31,333 nucleotides of DNA from JACXVD01 sp020446665 (lineage in GTDB: Bacteria; Pseudomonadota; Alphaproteobacteria; Sphingomonadales; Sphingomonadaceae), in the NCBI GenBank assembly GCA_041396905.1, contig JAWKXQ010000022.1, positions 1-31,333 of the forward strand, read 5' to 3'. The position numbers were made by a program, and so were the translations under genes. Shown in pieces: positions 7,956 through 16,488 of this stretch; within the stretch, counting starts at the first letter, position 1; each line of letters starts with the position of its first letter. Under the pieces are notes generated by a model, which did not search any database, was not told where the DNA came from, and saw only the letters and a program-made list of their open reading frames with translations.

Positions 7956-9212
7956 GTGGTGGAGATCGCCAAGGCAGCCCACCATTGTGCCATGGCAATA
8001 GCACGCAAGGCATTGATAATCGGGGGTGGCATAATTGGCGTGACAAGCGCCTATGCCCTTGCCCGCAATGGCTGGGCAGTGACTATTGTAGAAAGCGAGC
8101 CTCAGGTCGCAAGAGGCGCTTCGCTCGGCAATGGGCGGCAATTGAGCTACAGTCACACCAACGCACTGGCCAGCCCCGCATTGTTGCCTCAAATGCCCTC
8201 GCTATTGCTGGGGCACGATGATGCCTTTCGCATTAACCTGCGGCCCAGCCTTCCGTTTGCGATGTGGCTTATGCGCTTTCTTGGCAATTGCACCCGCCGT
8301 GCGTTTCGCGCCAACACGCTAGCCTGCCTCCAACTGGCGCAGGAATCGCGTGCAGCGATGGACGATTTGCTGGATCAGCACCCGATCGCCTTCAACCAGC
8401 GCAAAGCGGGGAAGCTGGTGCTACTACGGTGTGAACAGGAGTTGCTGGCCGCAGAAGCCAGCACCCAATTGCGGCAATCGGCAGGGGCCGAGCTGGAATT
8501 GGTATCGCCAGAGCAGGCTTGCGAGATCGAACCAGCGCTTGCCCATGGGCCGGAGCAGCTAGCAGGTGCAATCTACTCACCGGCGGATGAAACCGGCGAT
8601 TGCAGCCATTTTGCGGCAGAACTGCTGGACCTCTTACAGCGCTCATACGGCGTCACATTTTTGGGCGGAAACAGCGTGAACCGGATCGCACGGCAGGCGC
8701 AGGGTTGGCGGGTTCAGCACGAAGATGGCAGCGAGTTAGAGAGTGACCATGTCCTGCTCACCACCGGCCACCAGGCAAACCACCTGCTCGCACCGTTGGG
8801 ATTGGCCCAGCCGATCCAGTCTATGAAAGGCTATTCCTTCACTGCCCCTATCGGCATTGCCGCACCGGCCCTGTCCATTACAGACAATGCCCGGCGGATC
8901 GTCTTCACCAATCTGGGCGAGCATATGTTGATCGCCGGGATTGCCGATATGGGCGATGCCAGCAAGCAGGTTGATCCGCAGCGGCTGGCGGTCATGCGCC
9001 GCGCCGCACAGGCGAGTTTGCCCTATGCGGCGGACTATGATGCGGTAGATGAAGGCTGGGCAGGCCACCGCCCGATGACACCTGATTCCCTGCCGATCAT
9101 CAAACAACTGGCCCCCGGACTATTCGCCAATCTGGGACATGGCATGCTCGGCTGGACACTGGCCATGGGGTCGGCAGAGCGGCTGGCCCGTCTCTTGGGT
9201 CGACCGACCTGA
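7956..9212 (+). CDS. dadA: D-amino-acid dehydrogenase small subunit-type FAD oxidoreductase
   Basis: This encodes 418 residues from GTG 7956. An ATG at 7992 (giving MAIARKALIIGGGIIG) would place the FAD-binding GxGxxG motif close to the N-terminus, as in most DadA proteins, but it lacks a nearby ribosome-binding site; I leave both open. The Rossmann motif is IIGGGIIGVTSAYALARNGW, and ASLGNGRQLSYSH is the typical DadA 'ANGGqlS' segment. The C-terminal FAD/substrate region is GWAGHRPMTPDSLPII followed by NLGHGMLGWTLAMGSA. DadA oxidises many D-amino acids to 2-keto acids and ammonia, passing electrons to the respiratory chain at the inner membrane. It converges on the symporter gene (17 bases apart), which, with the N-acyl-D-amino-acid deacylase, points to D-amino-acid catabolism. 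Confidence 0.85.
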   Translation: MVEIAKAAHHCAMAIARKALIIGGGIIGVTSAYALARNGWAVTIVESEPQVARGASLGNGRQLSYSHTNALASPALLPQMPSLLLGHDDAFRINLRPSLPFAMWLMRFLGNCTRRAFRANTLACLQLAQESRAAMDDLLDQHPIAFNQRKAGKLVLLRCEQELLAAEASTQLRQSAGAELELVSPEQACEIEPALAHGPEQLAGAIYSPADETGDCSHFAAELLDLLQRSYGVTFLGGNSVNRIARQAQGWRVQHEDGSELESDHVLLTTGHQANHLLAPLGLAQPIQSMKGYSFTAPIGIAAPALSITDNARRIVFTNLGEHMLIAGIADMGDASKQVDPQRLAVMRRAAQASLPYAADYDAVDEGWAGHRPMTPDSLPIIKQLAPGLFANLGHGMLGWTLAMGSAERLARLLGRPT

Positions 9213-9217
9213 CCATC

Positions 9218-9231
9218 AGGGCGAGTGCCCT
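9218..9231. terminator. Short hairpin at the dadA / symporter tail-to-tail junction
   Basis: AGGGC at 9218-9222 and GCCCT at 9227-9231 are reverse complements with a 4-base loop, occupying nearly all of the 17 bases between the two convergent stop codons. Arms are short and there is no T-tract, so this is only a candidate bidirectional end point. Confidence 0.3.
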
Positions 9232-10477
9232 ATACGTCGTCTGCGGAGATATATTCCTCGACGTCGATTTCGCCCGCCATCCGGCCCACGGCCACTGCCA
9301 CCACTGCATCACCCGTCACGTTGGTCATGGTCCGCATCATGTCCAGCGGGTGGTTGATTGCCGCAACGAAAGCAATCGTTTCGAGCGGCACACCGATGGA
9401 AGAGAGCACCAGGCTCATCATGATCAACCCCGCCCCTGGCACCCCGGCCGTTCCGATGGCGCCCAAAGTCGCAGTAAGAGCAATCATCAAATAGGACATC
9501 CAGGTCAGTTCCACTCCGAATGCCTGCGCTCCGAAAATGGCGATCACCCCCAGATACATGGCGGTACCATTCATATTGACCGTTGCCCCCAGTGCCACGG
9601 CAAAGCTGGAAATCGCTTTTGAAACGCCAAGGTTGCGTTGCACACAGCGCAAAGTGACAGGCAATGTGGCGTTTGAAGAAGCGGTGGAGAAGGCCACGGC
9701 CTGCGCGTCCACAACACCGCGGTAGAAATCAATCGTCGGCAATTTGGCAATAAAACGCAGGATCGCCGGATAGACCAGCAACAGGATAATCGCACAGCCT
9801 GCATAGTTAAGCGCCACCAGCTTGGCGAGCGGGACCAGGGCATCGAAACCGAAAGTTCCGGCCACCCAGGCCATCAGCGCAAATACGCCGAAGGGCGTGA
9901 ATTCCATCACGATCACCGTCAGGCGTTGCATAACGGCCGAGGCTGCTTCAAAGCCGCGCACCAACGGCTTTGCCTCATCTCCGCTCATCAGCATGGCCAT
10001 GCCAAACAGCAGCGCGAAGATGATCACGGGCAAGATCTGACCCTGCGCCATGGACATGATCGGATTTTCCGGCACCATCGCTATCAGCATCTCAACCAGC
10101 GACTGGTCGGGCCTTTCCGGCAATGTCGCGTCAGGCGGCAGTGTGATGGTCAACCCTGCGCCCGGCTGGACCACAGTTGACAATGTCATGCCCAGCGTCA
10201 CCGCTATGATCGCAGTGCCAAAGAACAACAGCATGGCCCGCCCACCTACAGAGCCCAGCTTGCGCAGATCGCCAATCGAGGCGACCCCACCCACCAGCGA
10301 GAAGAAAATCAGCGGCACCACCAGCATCTTGATCATGCGGATGAACAAATCGCCGACCCATTTGATCGCGACAATATCCTGTTTGAAGACCAGCCCAGCC
10401 GCCACGCCCAACACCAGCGCCAACAGCACGCGCTTCCACAATGCGGTTGCGAACCAGCTCTTTGCCAGTTTGGCCAT
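9230..10477 (-). CDS. Dicarboxylate/amino acid:cation symporter (DAACS family)
   Basis: This 415-residue integral membrane protein has the DctA/GltP architecture: six N-terminal helices followed by the re-entrant-loop transport core. Core signatures are SSNATLPVTLRC (equivalent of the SSSATLP hairpin 1), ALGATVNMNGTAMYLGV (equivalent of the NMDGT sodium/substrate motif) and GTAGVPGAGLIMM (hairpin 2). Members take up glutamate, aspartate, C4-dicarboxylates or neutral amino acids with H+ or Na+. Asn in place of Asp in NMNGT is seen in part of the family and may bear on cation use. Its start codon overlaps the stop of the deacylase gene (TGATG), and AGGAAAG lies just upstream, so the two are translationally coupled. 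Context suggests it imports the amino acids released by the periplasmic enzymes. Confidence 0.9.
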   Translation of the reverse strand: MAKLAKSWFATALWKRVLLALVLGVAAGLVFKQDIVAIKWVGDLFIRMIKMLVVPLIFFSLVGGVASIGDLRKLGSVGGRAMLLFFGTAIIAVTLGMTLSTVVQPGAGLTITLPPDATLPERPDQSLVEMLIAMVPENPIMSMAQGQILPVIIFALLFGMAMLMSGDEAKPLVRGFEAASAVMQRLTVIVMEFTPFGVFALMAWVAGTFGFDALVPLAKLVALNYAGCAIILLLVYPAILRFIAKLPTIDFYRGVVDAQAVAFSTASSNATLPVTLRCVQRNLGVSKAISSFAVALGATVNMNGTAMYLGVIAIFGAQAFGVELTWMSYLMIALTATLGAIGTAGVPGAGLIMMSLVLSSIGVPLETIAFVAAINHPLDMMRTMTNVTGDAVVAVAVGRMAGEIDVEEYISADDV

Positions 10478-12102
10478 CAGCTTTCCTTCCCTTGTACAGT
10501 GTCACACATGCCGCCTGGTGGCTGGCCTTTCAGCAGCCGCCCCGGCAATGCGCCGGTGTATTTCCCTGCCTCAATAACCACTTCCCCATTCACGATCAGC
10601 GTGCTGACACCGCGCGCATACTCCTTTGGAGCGGAATAATTGGCCAAGGGCAAAAATGCAGAAGAATCGAAAATCACGATATCGGCAGCATATCCCTCGG
10701 CCAGATAGCCACGATCCTTCAGCCCGATCGTATCAGCAACCTTCCCGCTGCTGAGGCGGATGAAGCGGCCCGGTGCCATCGCCCCACCCCTGACCCAATC
10801 CTGCCACGCCTTGGGATAGGTCGCATATTTGCGCGGATGGCCAGCGCTGCCGTCAGAGCCAGTCATCACCCACTCCCGCCCGGCAAAGGCAGCAATATCG
10901 TCGGGCGACATATTGAATGAAGCCAGCCGCGCATCACCATCCTGCAAGATGCGGATTGCGGCCGCTTGCGGGCTGGTGTCCCACTCCCCCGCTACGGCAC
11001 CCAGCGTCTTGCCGGAAAATCCGTGTTCCGTATCAATCTCTCCGGTGATCAGCAGGCTTTCCGGCCCGCCGCGCCTTGCGATATTGGCGGCGATCTCGCT
11101 GGCGATGCGCTCTTCCGTTGCTGGATCGCGCAGTCGGCCTCGAAGTGCCTCCATCCCGCCGTCCAGTGCCCAACGCGGTACCAATGCGCTACTGATACGC
11201 GTTCCCGATGCACGCCACGGATATTGGTCAGCCGTCACTATCTGGCCTGTCGCCTGCGCAGCCTCGACCCGCTCAATCATGTCCTCGCTCTGGCCCCAGA
11301 CCGCCGGACCCAGTGCCTTGATATGCGAGAGATGAACCGGGATCTGCGCGCGACGGCCAATCTCCAACGCTTCGTCTAGCGCTGCAATGACGCCGACGGT
11401 GAAGTCACCCTCGTCGCGCAAATGCGTGTCGTAATAGCCGCCCAGCCTGCCGGTGTCCCGTGCCAGCACGACCACTTCATCGGTTTTCGCGAAGCTTTGC
11501 GGGAAGTAATAGAGCCCTGCAGAAAGCCCCAATGCTCCACCGCACATGTCGCGTCGCACGGCCAGCCGCATCTGTTCCAGTTCGGCATCATTGGGGGCAC
11601 GGTCTGCTTCGCCAAGAACTTCGCGCCTAATGCCTCCAAACCCCGCAAGGACAGCATAATTCGTGCCCGCCGGGGCAGCGCGAGTCGGAAAGTCGGTAAT
11701 ACCCTGCCCGTCATTTCCGACCACCACTGTGGTCACTCCCTGATAGGCATAGGCTAGGTTTGCGCGCTCCTCTTCATCACTGGAAAACACCTCGCCATCA
11801 GCATGGGTGTGCGGGTCGATAAAGCCGGGCGCAACAATCTGGCCCTGCGCATTGATCACTCGAACACTCTTCGCTTCCCGGGCCAGACCTGGCGCAACGC
11901 GAATGATGCGGCCATTGCGGATGGCAATATCGACATTGCCAAGTGGCCGCCCGTCGCCATTGATCATTTCCCCGCCGGTAATGACAATATCAAACGGGGA
12001 ACCGGCGGATCCTTTAGGTGTCGTGCAGCCTTGTATAGCCAGCGCCAGCAACGCCGACAGCGCGAGGCGCGCAGCGCCGTAACGCAGCTCACTCCGGCGC
12101 AT
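10477..12102 (-). CDS. N-acyl-D-amino-acid deacylase (D-aminoacylase), lipoprotein
   Basis: This 541-residue amidohydrolase-superfamily protein has an N-terminal leader and lipobox ending at Cys26 (LALAIQGC), so it should act in the periplasm as a lipoprotein. Classical D-aminoacylases are about 480-500 residues and often cytoplasmic; the extra length is mostly the leader. Metal and active-site motifs in order are GFIDPHTHAD (His98, His100), the conserved Cys of CGGALGLSAGLYY (187), DTHLRDEGD (His227), HLSHIKALG (257-260) and VMTGSDGSAGHPRKYATYPK toward the C-terminus. The reaction is hydrolysis of N-acyl-D-amino acids to a free D-amino acid and a fatty or short acid. The gene overlaps the upstream M14 peptidase by 14 bases and the downstream symporter by one, so these are one transcription unit. 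A dipeptidase-like specificity within the family remains possible. Confidence 0.88.
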   Translation of the reverse strand: MRRSELRYGAARLALSALLALAIQGCTTPKGSAGSPFDIVITGGEMINGDGRPLGNVDIAIRNGRIIRVAPGLAREAKSVRVINAQGQIVAPGFIDPHTHADGEVFSSDEEERANLAYAYQGVTTVVVGNDGQGITDFPTRAAPAGTNYAVLAGFGGIRREVLGEADRAPNDAELEQMRLAVRRDMCGGALGLSAGLYYFPQSFAKTDEVVVLARDTGRLGGYYDTHLRDEGDFTVGVIAALDEALEIGRRAQIPVHLSHIKALGPAVWGQSEDMIERVEAAQATGQIVTADQYPWRASGTRISSALVPRWALDGGMEALRGRLRDPATEERIASEIAANIARRGGPESLLITGEIDTEHGFSGKTLGAVAGEWDTSPQAAAIRILQDGDARLASFNMSPDDIAAFAGREWVMTGSDGSAGHPRKYATYPKAWQDWVRGGAMAPGRFIRLSSGKVADTIGLKDRGYLAEGYAADIVIFDSSAFLPLANYSAPKEYARGVSTLIVNGEVVIEAGKYTGALPGRLLKGQPPGGMCDTVQGKES

Positions 12103-13351
12103 GATCGGCTGCCAGCATCGCTGCCATCATCGCTTCCGCCGCCGCCCTGCCAAGCCGCCGGATCAAAGCGCGGTCAGTCTCATCGCCGATCTCATAGGTC
12201 GCAGTCGGCACACCGAAGCGATCATGCACCCACGCCTTTGACACGGGCAGATCCGGATTATGGCCCGGCTCCACCCGCACATCATAGTCGGGCAAGCGCG
12301 CTGCGTAATCGGCCAGCCATGCCGGAAGGAAACCCGGCGGATCGGTCTCCATTTCGGGCAGGAGGGTGTAGATTGTGTCGTAGCGGGTCGAATGGAAATC
12401 AAGGAAGAGCCGCAGCTTCGCATTAGGATCAGCCTCTATCCCTTCGAGCATGTCCCGCATCAACCGCGTTTCCGGCTGAGTAAAGGGGCCCCAGTCGCGG
12501 TTGAGATCAACGCCGCCCGTGGCATGGCGCCAATGGCCGTTTACAACCCCATCGGGGTTGAGCAGCGGCACCACCTGCGTGGTGAAACGCGCGCGATAGG
12601 CTTTGGCCAGATCATCCTCTTCCAGCAGCCGCTCGACAAAGGCTATCATGGCCAGCCCGCCGGTAACTTCTGGCGGATGCTGGCGGCCGACCAACACGAC
12701 CTGCTCTGGAGCGGGCGTTGCTGCGGCAATGGTGAGTCGGTCAATCGATCGGCCTTGCGCCGATTTGCCCAGCTCTGCCCGGCTCGCCAGGGGGTTGGCT
12801 GTCAGCTTGTCCAGCCAGCTGTCATAGGCATCGGGCAGCAGCAATTCCTGCCCCGCAAGAATGCGGGCGGTCGTGTCGACCGGCACGGTAAGTCGCGCAT
12901 TGCGCAAGTCCCCCACTGTCCGCAATTCCACTGCATCGGGATCAAGCCGCTCCCACCCCTTCCCCGGAAGGCCGATCTTGGGCTGATAGCGATGGCCGCA
13001 ACTGGCATAGTCCAAATCAACGGTGATTGTGTCAGCCCGCTTGCCAAGAGCGCGAAACGCATACCAGGCGCTGCAATTGGTGACCTTTGCGTCTTCCGGT
13101 TCGATGCTGAGGCGAAACCACCCCTTGCCCAGAACTTCGCAACGGGCAAAACCGGAGCCGGGGAATTCTCCGTCAATCGTGTTCGTGCCATCACTGCAAC
13201 TTTGCGCCGCCTGTGCGACCGTGCCAACGTCATCTCCGGACAATGCCGACTGGGTGGTAGCACAGGCTGCCAGCAGCACAGGCAACAGGGCAACCAAAGG
13301 GCGCATTGGCCCGTGCCCTCTGACGAGGGAGGTTAGCGGATTTCTCATCAT
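12089..13351 (-). CDS. M14-family zinc carboxypeptidase, lipoprotein
   Basis: This 420-residue protein starts at the first of two adjacent ATGs, preceded by GGGAGGAT. A lipobox ends at Cys30 (LLAAC). Residues about 45-185 form a beta-rich N-terminal domain, and residues about 190-410 are an M14 peptidase domain. The zinc ligands are visible as RQHPPE (His225, Glu228) and LDFHSTR (His320), the substrate-carboxylate region as GGVDLNRDWG (279-288), and the catalytic Glu as YEIGDET (387). The pattern is closest to the cytosolic-carboxypeptidase-like (M14D) branch, some of whose members remove glutamates. The specificity here is not determined by sequence. It lies between the TonB receptor (24 bases away) and the deacylase (14-base overlap), so a periplasmic peptide-trimming role after outer-membrane uptake is likely. 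Confidence 0.88.
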   Translation of the reverse strand: MMRNPLTSLVRGHGPMRPLVALLPVLLAACATTQSALSGDDVGTVAQAAQSCSDGTNTIDGEFPGSGFARCEVLGKGWFRLSIEPEDAKVTNCSAWYAFRALGKRADTITVDLDYASCGHRYQPKIGLPGKGWERLDPDAVELRTVGDLRNARLTVPVDTTARILAGQELLLPDAYDSWLDKLTANPLASRAELGKSAQGRSIDRLTIAAATPAPEQVVLVGRQHPPEVTGGLAMIAFVERLLEEDDLAKAYRARFTTQVVPLLNPDGVVNGHWRHATGGVDLNRDWGPFTQPETRLMRDMLEGIEADPNAKLRLFLDFHSTRYDTIYTLLPEMETDPPGFLPAWLADYAARLPDYDVRVEPGHNPDLPVSKAWVHDRFGVPTATYEIGDETDRALIRRLGRAAAEAMMAAMLAADHAPE

Positions 13352-13375
13352 ATCCTCCCTCGTTTCGGGGGCGTC

Positions 13376-16300
13376 TCAGAGCTCCTTACGGATCGAGACG
13401 ATGAACTGCCGCCCACGGGCGCTGTGTAACTCGCTGAAGAAGCCATAGGTTTCGTCAGCCAGCGGCGGATCCTTGTCGAACAGATTGTTGATCCCGAACT
13501 TGATCCGCGTGCCGTCCAGCGCCGTATCATTGTTGATAGTATAGCTGATCGCGGCATTCATAACGAACCAATCATCGACGCGATAGAACTCGCCCGTGTC
13601 GTTCTGGGTTACACTGGTGTCATAGACCTTGCCGACATAGCGCGCGAACAAATTGGCGCGCCAGCCGCCGCTTTTCCAGTTGAGCGAGCCAGAGAAGCGC
13701 CATTTCGGACGACCTTCGATTTCCAGCAACTCACCCAGTCCATCCACGCCGACTTCGGCAGGCAATGTGCCCGCAGCAATCGCGTCGAGCAATTCCTGCC
13801 CGTCAGGGCCAGCCGACTGGAAGAAGCTCTTGAGCCGTGCCGCGTTGAATCGCAGATCGAACTGGCCAAGCCCGAATTCGGGCACATCATGACGAGTCCA
13901 AAATCCCAGCCCCTTTGACTTGCGGCTATCAAGATTGAGATAAGGGTCCAGCACCTGAACAACCTGCCCCGCCGGGGCGAGGCTCGTTCCGGTAAACAGG
14001 GCAATATCATCCGTATCGGGCGTGGCCCGGATCACATTGGGGTTGGTGCTGCCATTCAGCCGGCGCAGCAGGTCCAGCGCAAGCGCATTGTCATCGCCGA
14101 ACACGCCGACAATGCCATTTTGCGTAACCTGCCAGTAGTCGGCAGTCAGGGTCAGGCCAGGAATGAACTGCGGTTGGAAGACAACGCCCAGATTGATGCT
14201 CTCCGTGTCTTCCGGCTTGAGCTGGTTCGTGCCCGTTCGCAGGCTGACTGTGCCGCGCCCACCGCATGCACCCAGATCTGCGATAATGCCTTGCTCCACC
14301 TGCGCCTGACACACCACATAATCGTCGCGCGTATTGACGCGGGTGGTGCCCTGATCATTCACCTGCACCAGATTGGGCGCACGGAAACCCTGCGACCATG
14401 CGCCACGGAAGAGCACACCCGGCGTCACCGTCCATGCTGCGGCAATACGCGGAACAGCGGCAGTTTCCTTGATGTCATCAAACCGTTCGAGACGTCCGGC
14501 AGCCTGAATGTTGAATTCATAGACCAGCGGCACATTCATATCCGGCCCGATCAGCGGCACCAGCAATTCGGCATAAGCCGAATAGACATTGCGCGAACCG
14601 TTTGTGTCAGGCGACGGGCTTGATCCCATTACATCGCTACCAACGAATGCACCCGTCACGCTGTCAGTGAAAGTTATCGTCCCGTCCAGACGGGGATCGC
14701 GATCATCATAGAAGCTTTCGCGTCGCCATTCGATGCCAGCAGCGATACCCAGATCACCGCCCGGCAAAGTGAACAGGTCAGGCCGCGAAACCTTGAAATC
14801 GGCCAGCGCCAGGCTGGTGCCACCTTTGCGGAAAACATCGACAGTGAATGTGTCGATCACCGATTGCGGATTGGGCGTGCAGTCACCTTGGCTGACATCC
14901 ACCAGACACCCGCCATTGAACGGGTTGTAGGCATCTGGCGTCGTGCGGTTAATTGCCTGCTGCAACAGCGTGTTGGAGATGCGGTTGCGAGCAAGATCGA
15001 CAGAATCCGCTTCTGAATAGAGGAAGCCGGTGTCGAAGTCCCAGCTGCCCAGCGACCCTTTGAAACCGCCAACAAAACGCCAGCTTTCCTTGGTATTTTC
15101 GATCCGGCGTGGGCCGACATCGACATAGCGCATTCGCTCCATGATTACATCTGCGCCGCTGGCTGAAATCGTAGTTCCAGCAAGCCGGTTGGGGCTGCCT
15201 ACTGGACCGAACGGGTTCCAGTAGGCATCGCGAGAAATTCCAATTGGCACAGCCGAAAGCTGCGCCGTGGCGGAGTTGTTACGCTGGCTCTTGGACCGGT
15301 AATAGCTGCCTTCGAAATAGAACTCGATGTCCGGCGTCAGCTCGTAATTGAACAGCGCCATCGCATTGTAACGGTCTTTCTCTGAGAAGAGATCGGAGCC
15401 GAAATTGACGTTATACCGTGTATCCGTGGAAGGCGTCGTACCATTGCGCGCGCACAACCCGCCGGGGAAAGCCATGCGGCAGCCAGAGAATGTATCGGGC
15501 TGGAGATAAAAATCATCATCGTTGATAGGCGTGGCACTGCGCGAAGCCTGAATATCGAATTGCCCGAACGGGGTGCTGGTGGAGTTATTGTTGAATTGGG
15601 TGTCCCCATCAAAGGCAGTTCCGGCAACCAACGGCCTACGATCCGCATAGCGAGCATAATCCCGGTCGGTTACCGGCGCGCCGCTTTCGTGGAAATAGCC
15701 TCCGTAGATAGTCAGATTGGCCCGACCATCTGCAAAGTCGAAGCCATAGCCGCCGCTTAACCGGTAGCTATAGAGGCTGGTTCCTTCCGATGCTCGCCAT
15801 TCGGCATCCAGAAAGCCGCCGGTCCGGTTACTGCGCAGGATGGTATTAACCACGCCCGCAACCGCATCCGCACCATAGACGGCAGAGGCGCCATCGCGCA
15901 GCACCTCGATCCGGCGCACGCTGCCCGGCGCAATTTCATTCGTATCGGGCGACACAACGGGCACCAGCAACTCAGTCTGGAAACCGGGATGCAGGTTCAT
16001 CCGCCGCCCATTGACCAGCATCAGCGTATTGCCCGTACCCAATGCACGTAAATTGATGGAAGCAATGTCGCCGCGCGCCCCATTCACGCCACCGGTTGTG
16101 TTCTGTTCGTTAAAGTTAGTCACTCCGACCTGAGGGATGGAGGCGAACAATTCTTCGCCCGAACCCGCACCGGTCGCCTCAATCGCCTCTGCATCGAGCA
16201 CAGTGATCGGCAACACATCATCAATCTTTGCGCCCTCGATACGCGAACCCGTCACCACAATTACCGGCTCCTTTTCGCCGGTTGTGGCTGGTTGAGACGC

Positions 16301-16387
16301 CGCTGCCGTCTGGGCCGTGGCCGGAGTGGCTATGCCGAAAATGGCCGTGGTGGCGAGTAGAAGCGGAAGCCGGTTACGCTGGCGCAT
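13376..16387 (-). CDS. TonB-dependent outer-membrane receptor
   Basis: This 1003-residue protein has a signal peptide (about residues 1-26, ending ATAQ), a short spacer and a plug domain beginning near VIVVTGSRI (about 43-51). Other plug landmarks are INLRALGTGNTLMLVNGRR and IEVLRDGASAVYGADAVAGV, both typical of TonB-dependent receptors that are common in sphingomonads. The rest is a 22-strand barrel ending RGRQFIVSIRKEL. The start has a GGGAGG site close by. The receptor probably brings large oligomers or peptides across the outer membrane using TonB energy. It is the first gene of a four-gene run (receptor, M14 peptidase, D-aminoacylase, symporter) and is preceded by a LysR gene on the same strand, 91 bases away. 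The ligand is not readable from sequence; a peptide or acyl-amino acid is inferred from neighbours. Confidence 0.93.
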   Translation of the reverse strand: MRQRNRLPLLLATTAIFGIATPATAQTAAASQPATTGEKEPVIVVTGSRIEGAKIDDVLPITVLDAEAIEATGAGSGEELFASIPQVGVTNFNEQNTTGGVNGARGDIASINLRALGTGNTLMLVNGRRMNLHPGFQTELLVPVVSPDTNEIAPGSVRRIEVLRDGASAVYGADAVAGVVNTILRSNRTGGFLDAEWRASEGTSLYSYRLSGGYGFDFADGRANLTIYGGYFHESGAPVTDRDYARYADRRPLVAGTAFDGDTQFNNNSTSTPFGQFDIQASRSATPINDDDFYLQPDTFSGCRMAFPGGLCARNGTTPSTDTRYNVNFGSDLFSEKDRYNAMALFNYELTPDIEFYFEGSYYRSKSQRNNSATAQLSAVPIGISRDAYWNPFGPVGSPNRLAGTTISASGADVIMERMRYVDVGPRRIENTKESWRFVGGFKGSLGSWDFDTGFLYSEADSVDLARNRISNTLLQQAINRTTPDAYNPFNGGCLVDVSQGDCTPNPQSVIDTFTVDVFRKGGTSLALADFKVSRPDLFTLPGGDLGIAAGIEWRRESFYDDRDPRLDGTITFTDSVTGAFVGSDVMGSSPSPDTNGSRNVYSAYAELLVPLIGPDMNVPLVYEFNIQAAGRLERFDDIKETAAVPRIAAAWTVTPGVLFRGAWSQGFRAPNLVQVNDQGTTRVNTRDDYVVCQAQVEQGIIADLGACGGRGTVSLRTGTNQLKPEDTESINLGVVFQPQFIPGLTLTADYWQVTQNGIVGVFGDDNALALDLLRRLNGSTNPNVIRATPDTDDIALFTGTSLAPAGQVVQVLDPYLNLDSRKSKGLGFWTRHDVPEFGLGQFDLRFNAARLKSFFQSAGPDGQELLDAIAAGTLPAEVGVDGLGELLEIEGRPKWRFSGSLNWKSGGWRANLFARYVGKVYDTSVTQNDTGEFYRVDDWFVMNAAISYTINNDTALDGTRIKFGINNLFDKDPPLADETYGFFSELHSARGRQFIVSIRKEL

Positions 16388-16461
16388 GGTTCAATACCTC
16401 CCTGTTTTGAATGTGGGAGAGTAGATTCCACGCTCTGGATAGCCACATACGGATGATTAGC

Positions 16462-16488
16462 CGGGGTATAGCCTTATGTTATGCCCCG
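16462..16488. promoter_or_regulatory. Near-perfect inverted repeat ahead of the TonB receptor gene
   Basis: CGGGGTATA at 16462-16470 and TATGCCCCG at 16480-16488 are reverse complements at 8 of 9 positions with a 9-base spacer. It overlaps the stop codon of the LysR gene and lies 75-100 bases upstream of the receptor start. It could be a LysR operator for the uptake operon or a stem at the end of the lysR message; there is no T-tract. Confidence 0.35.
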
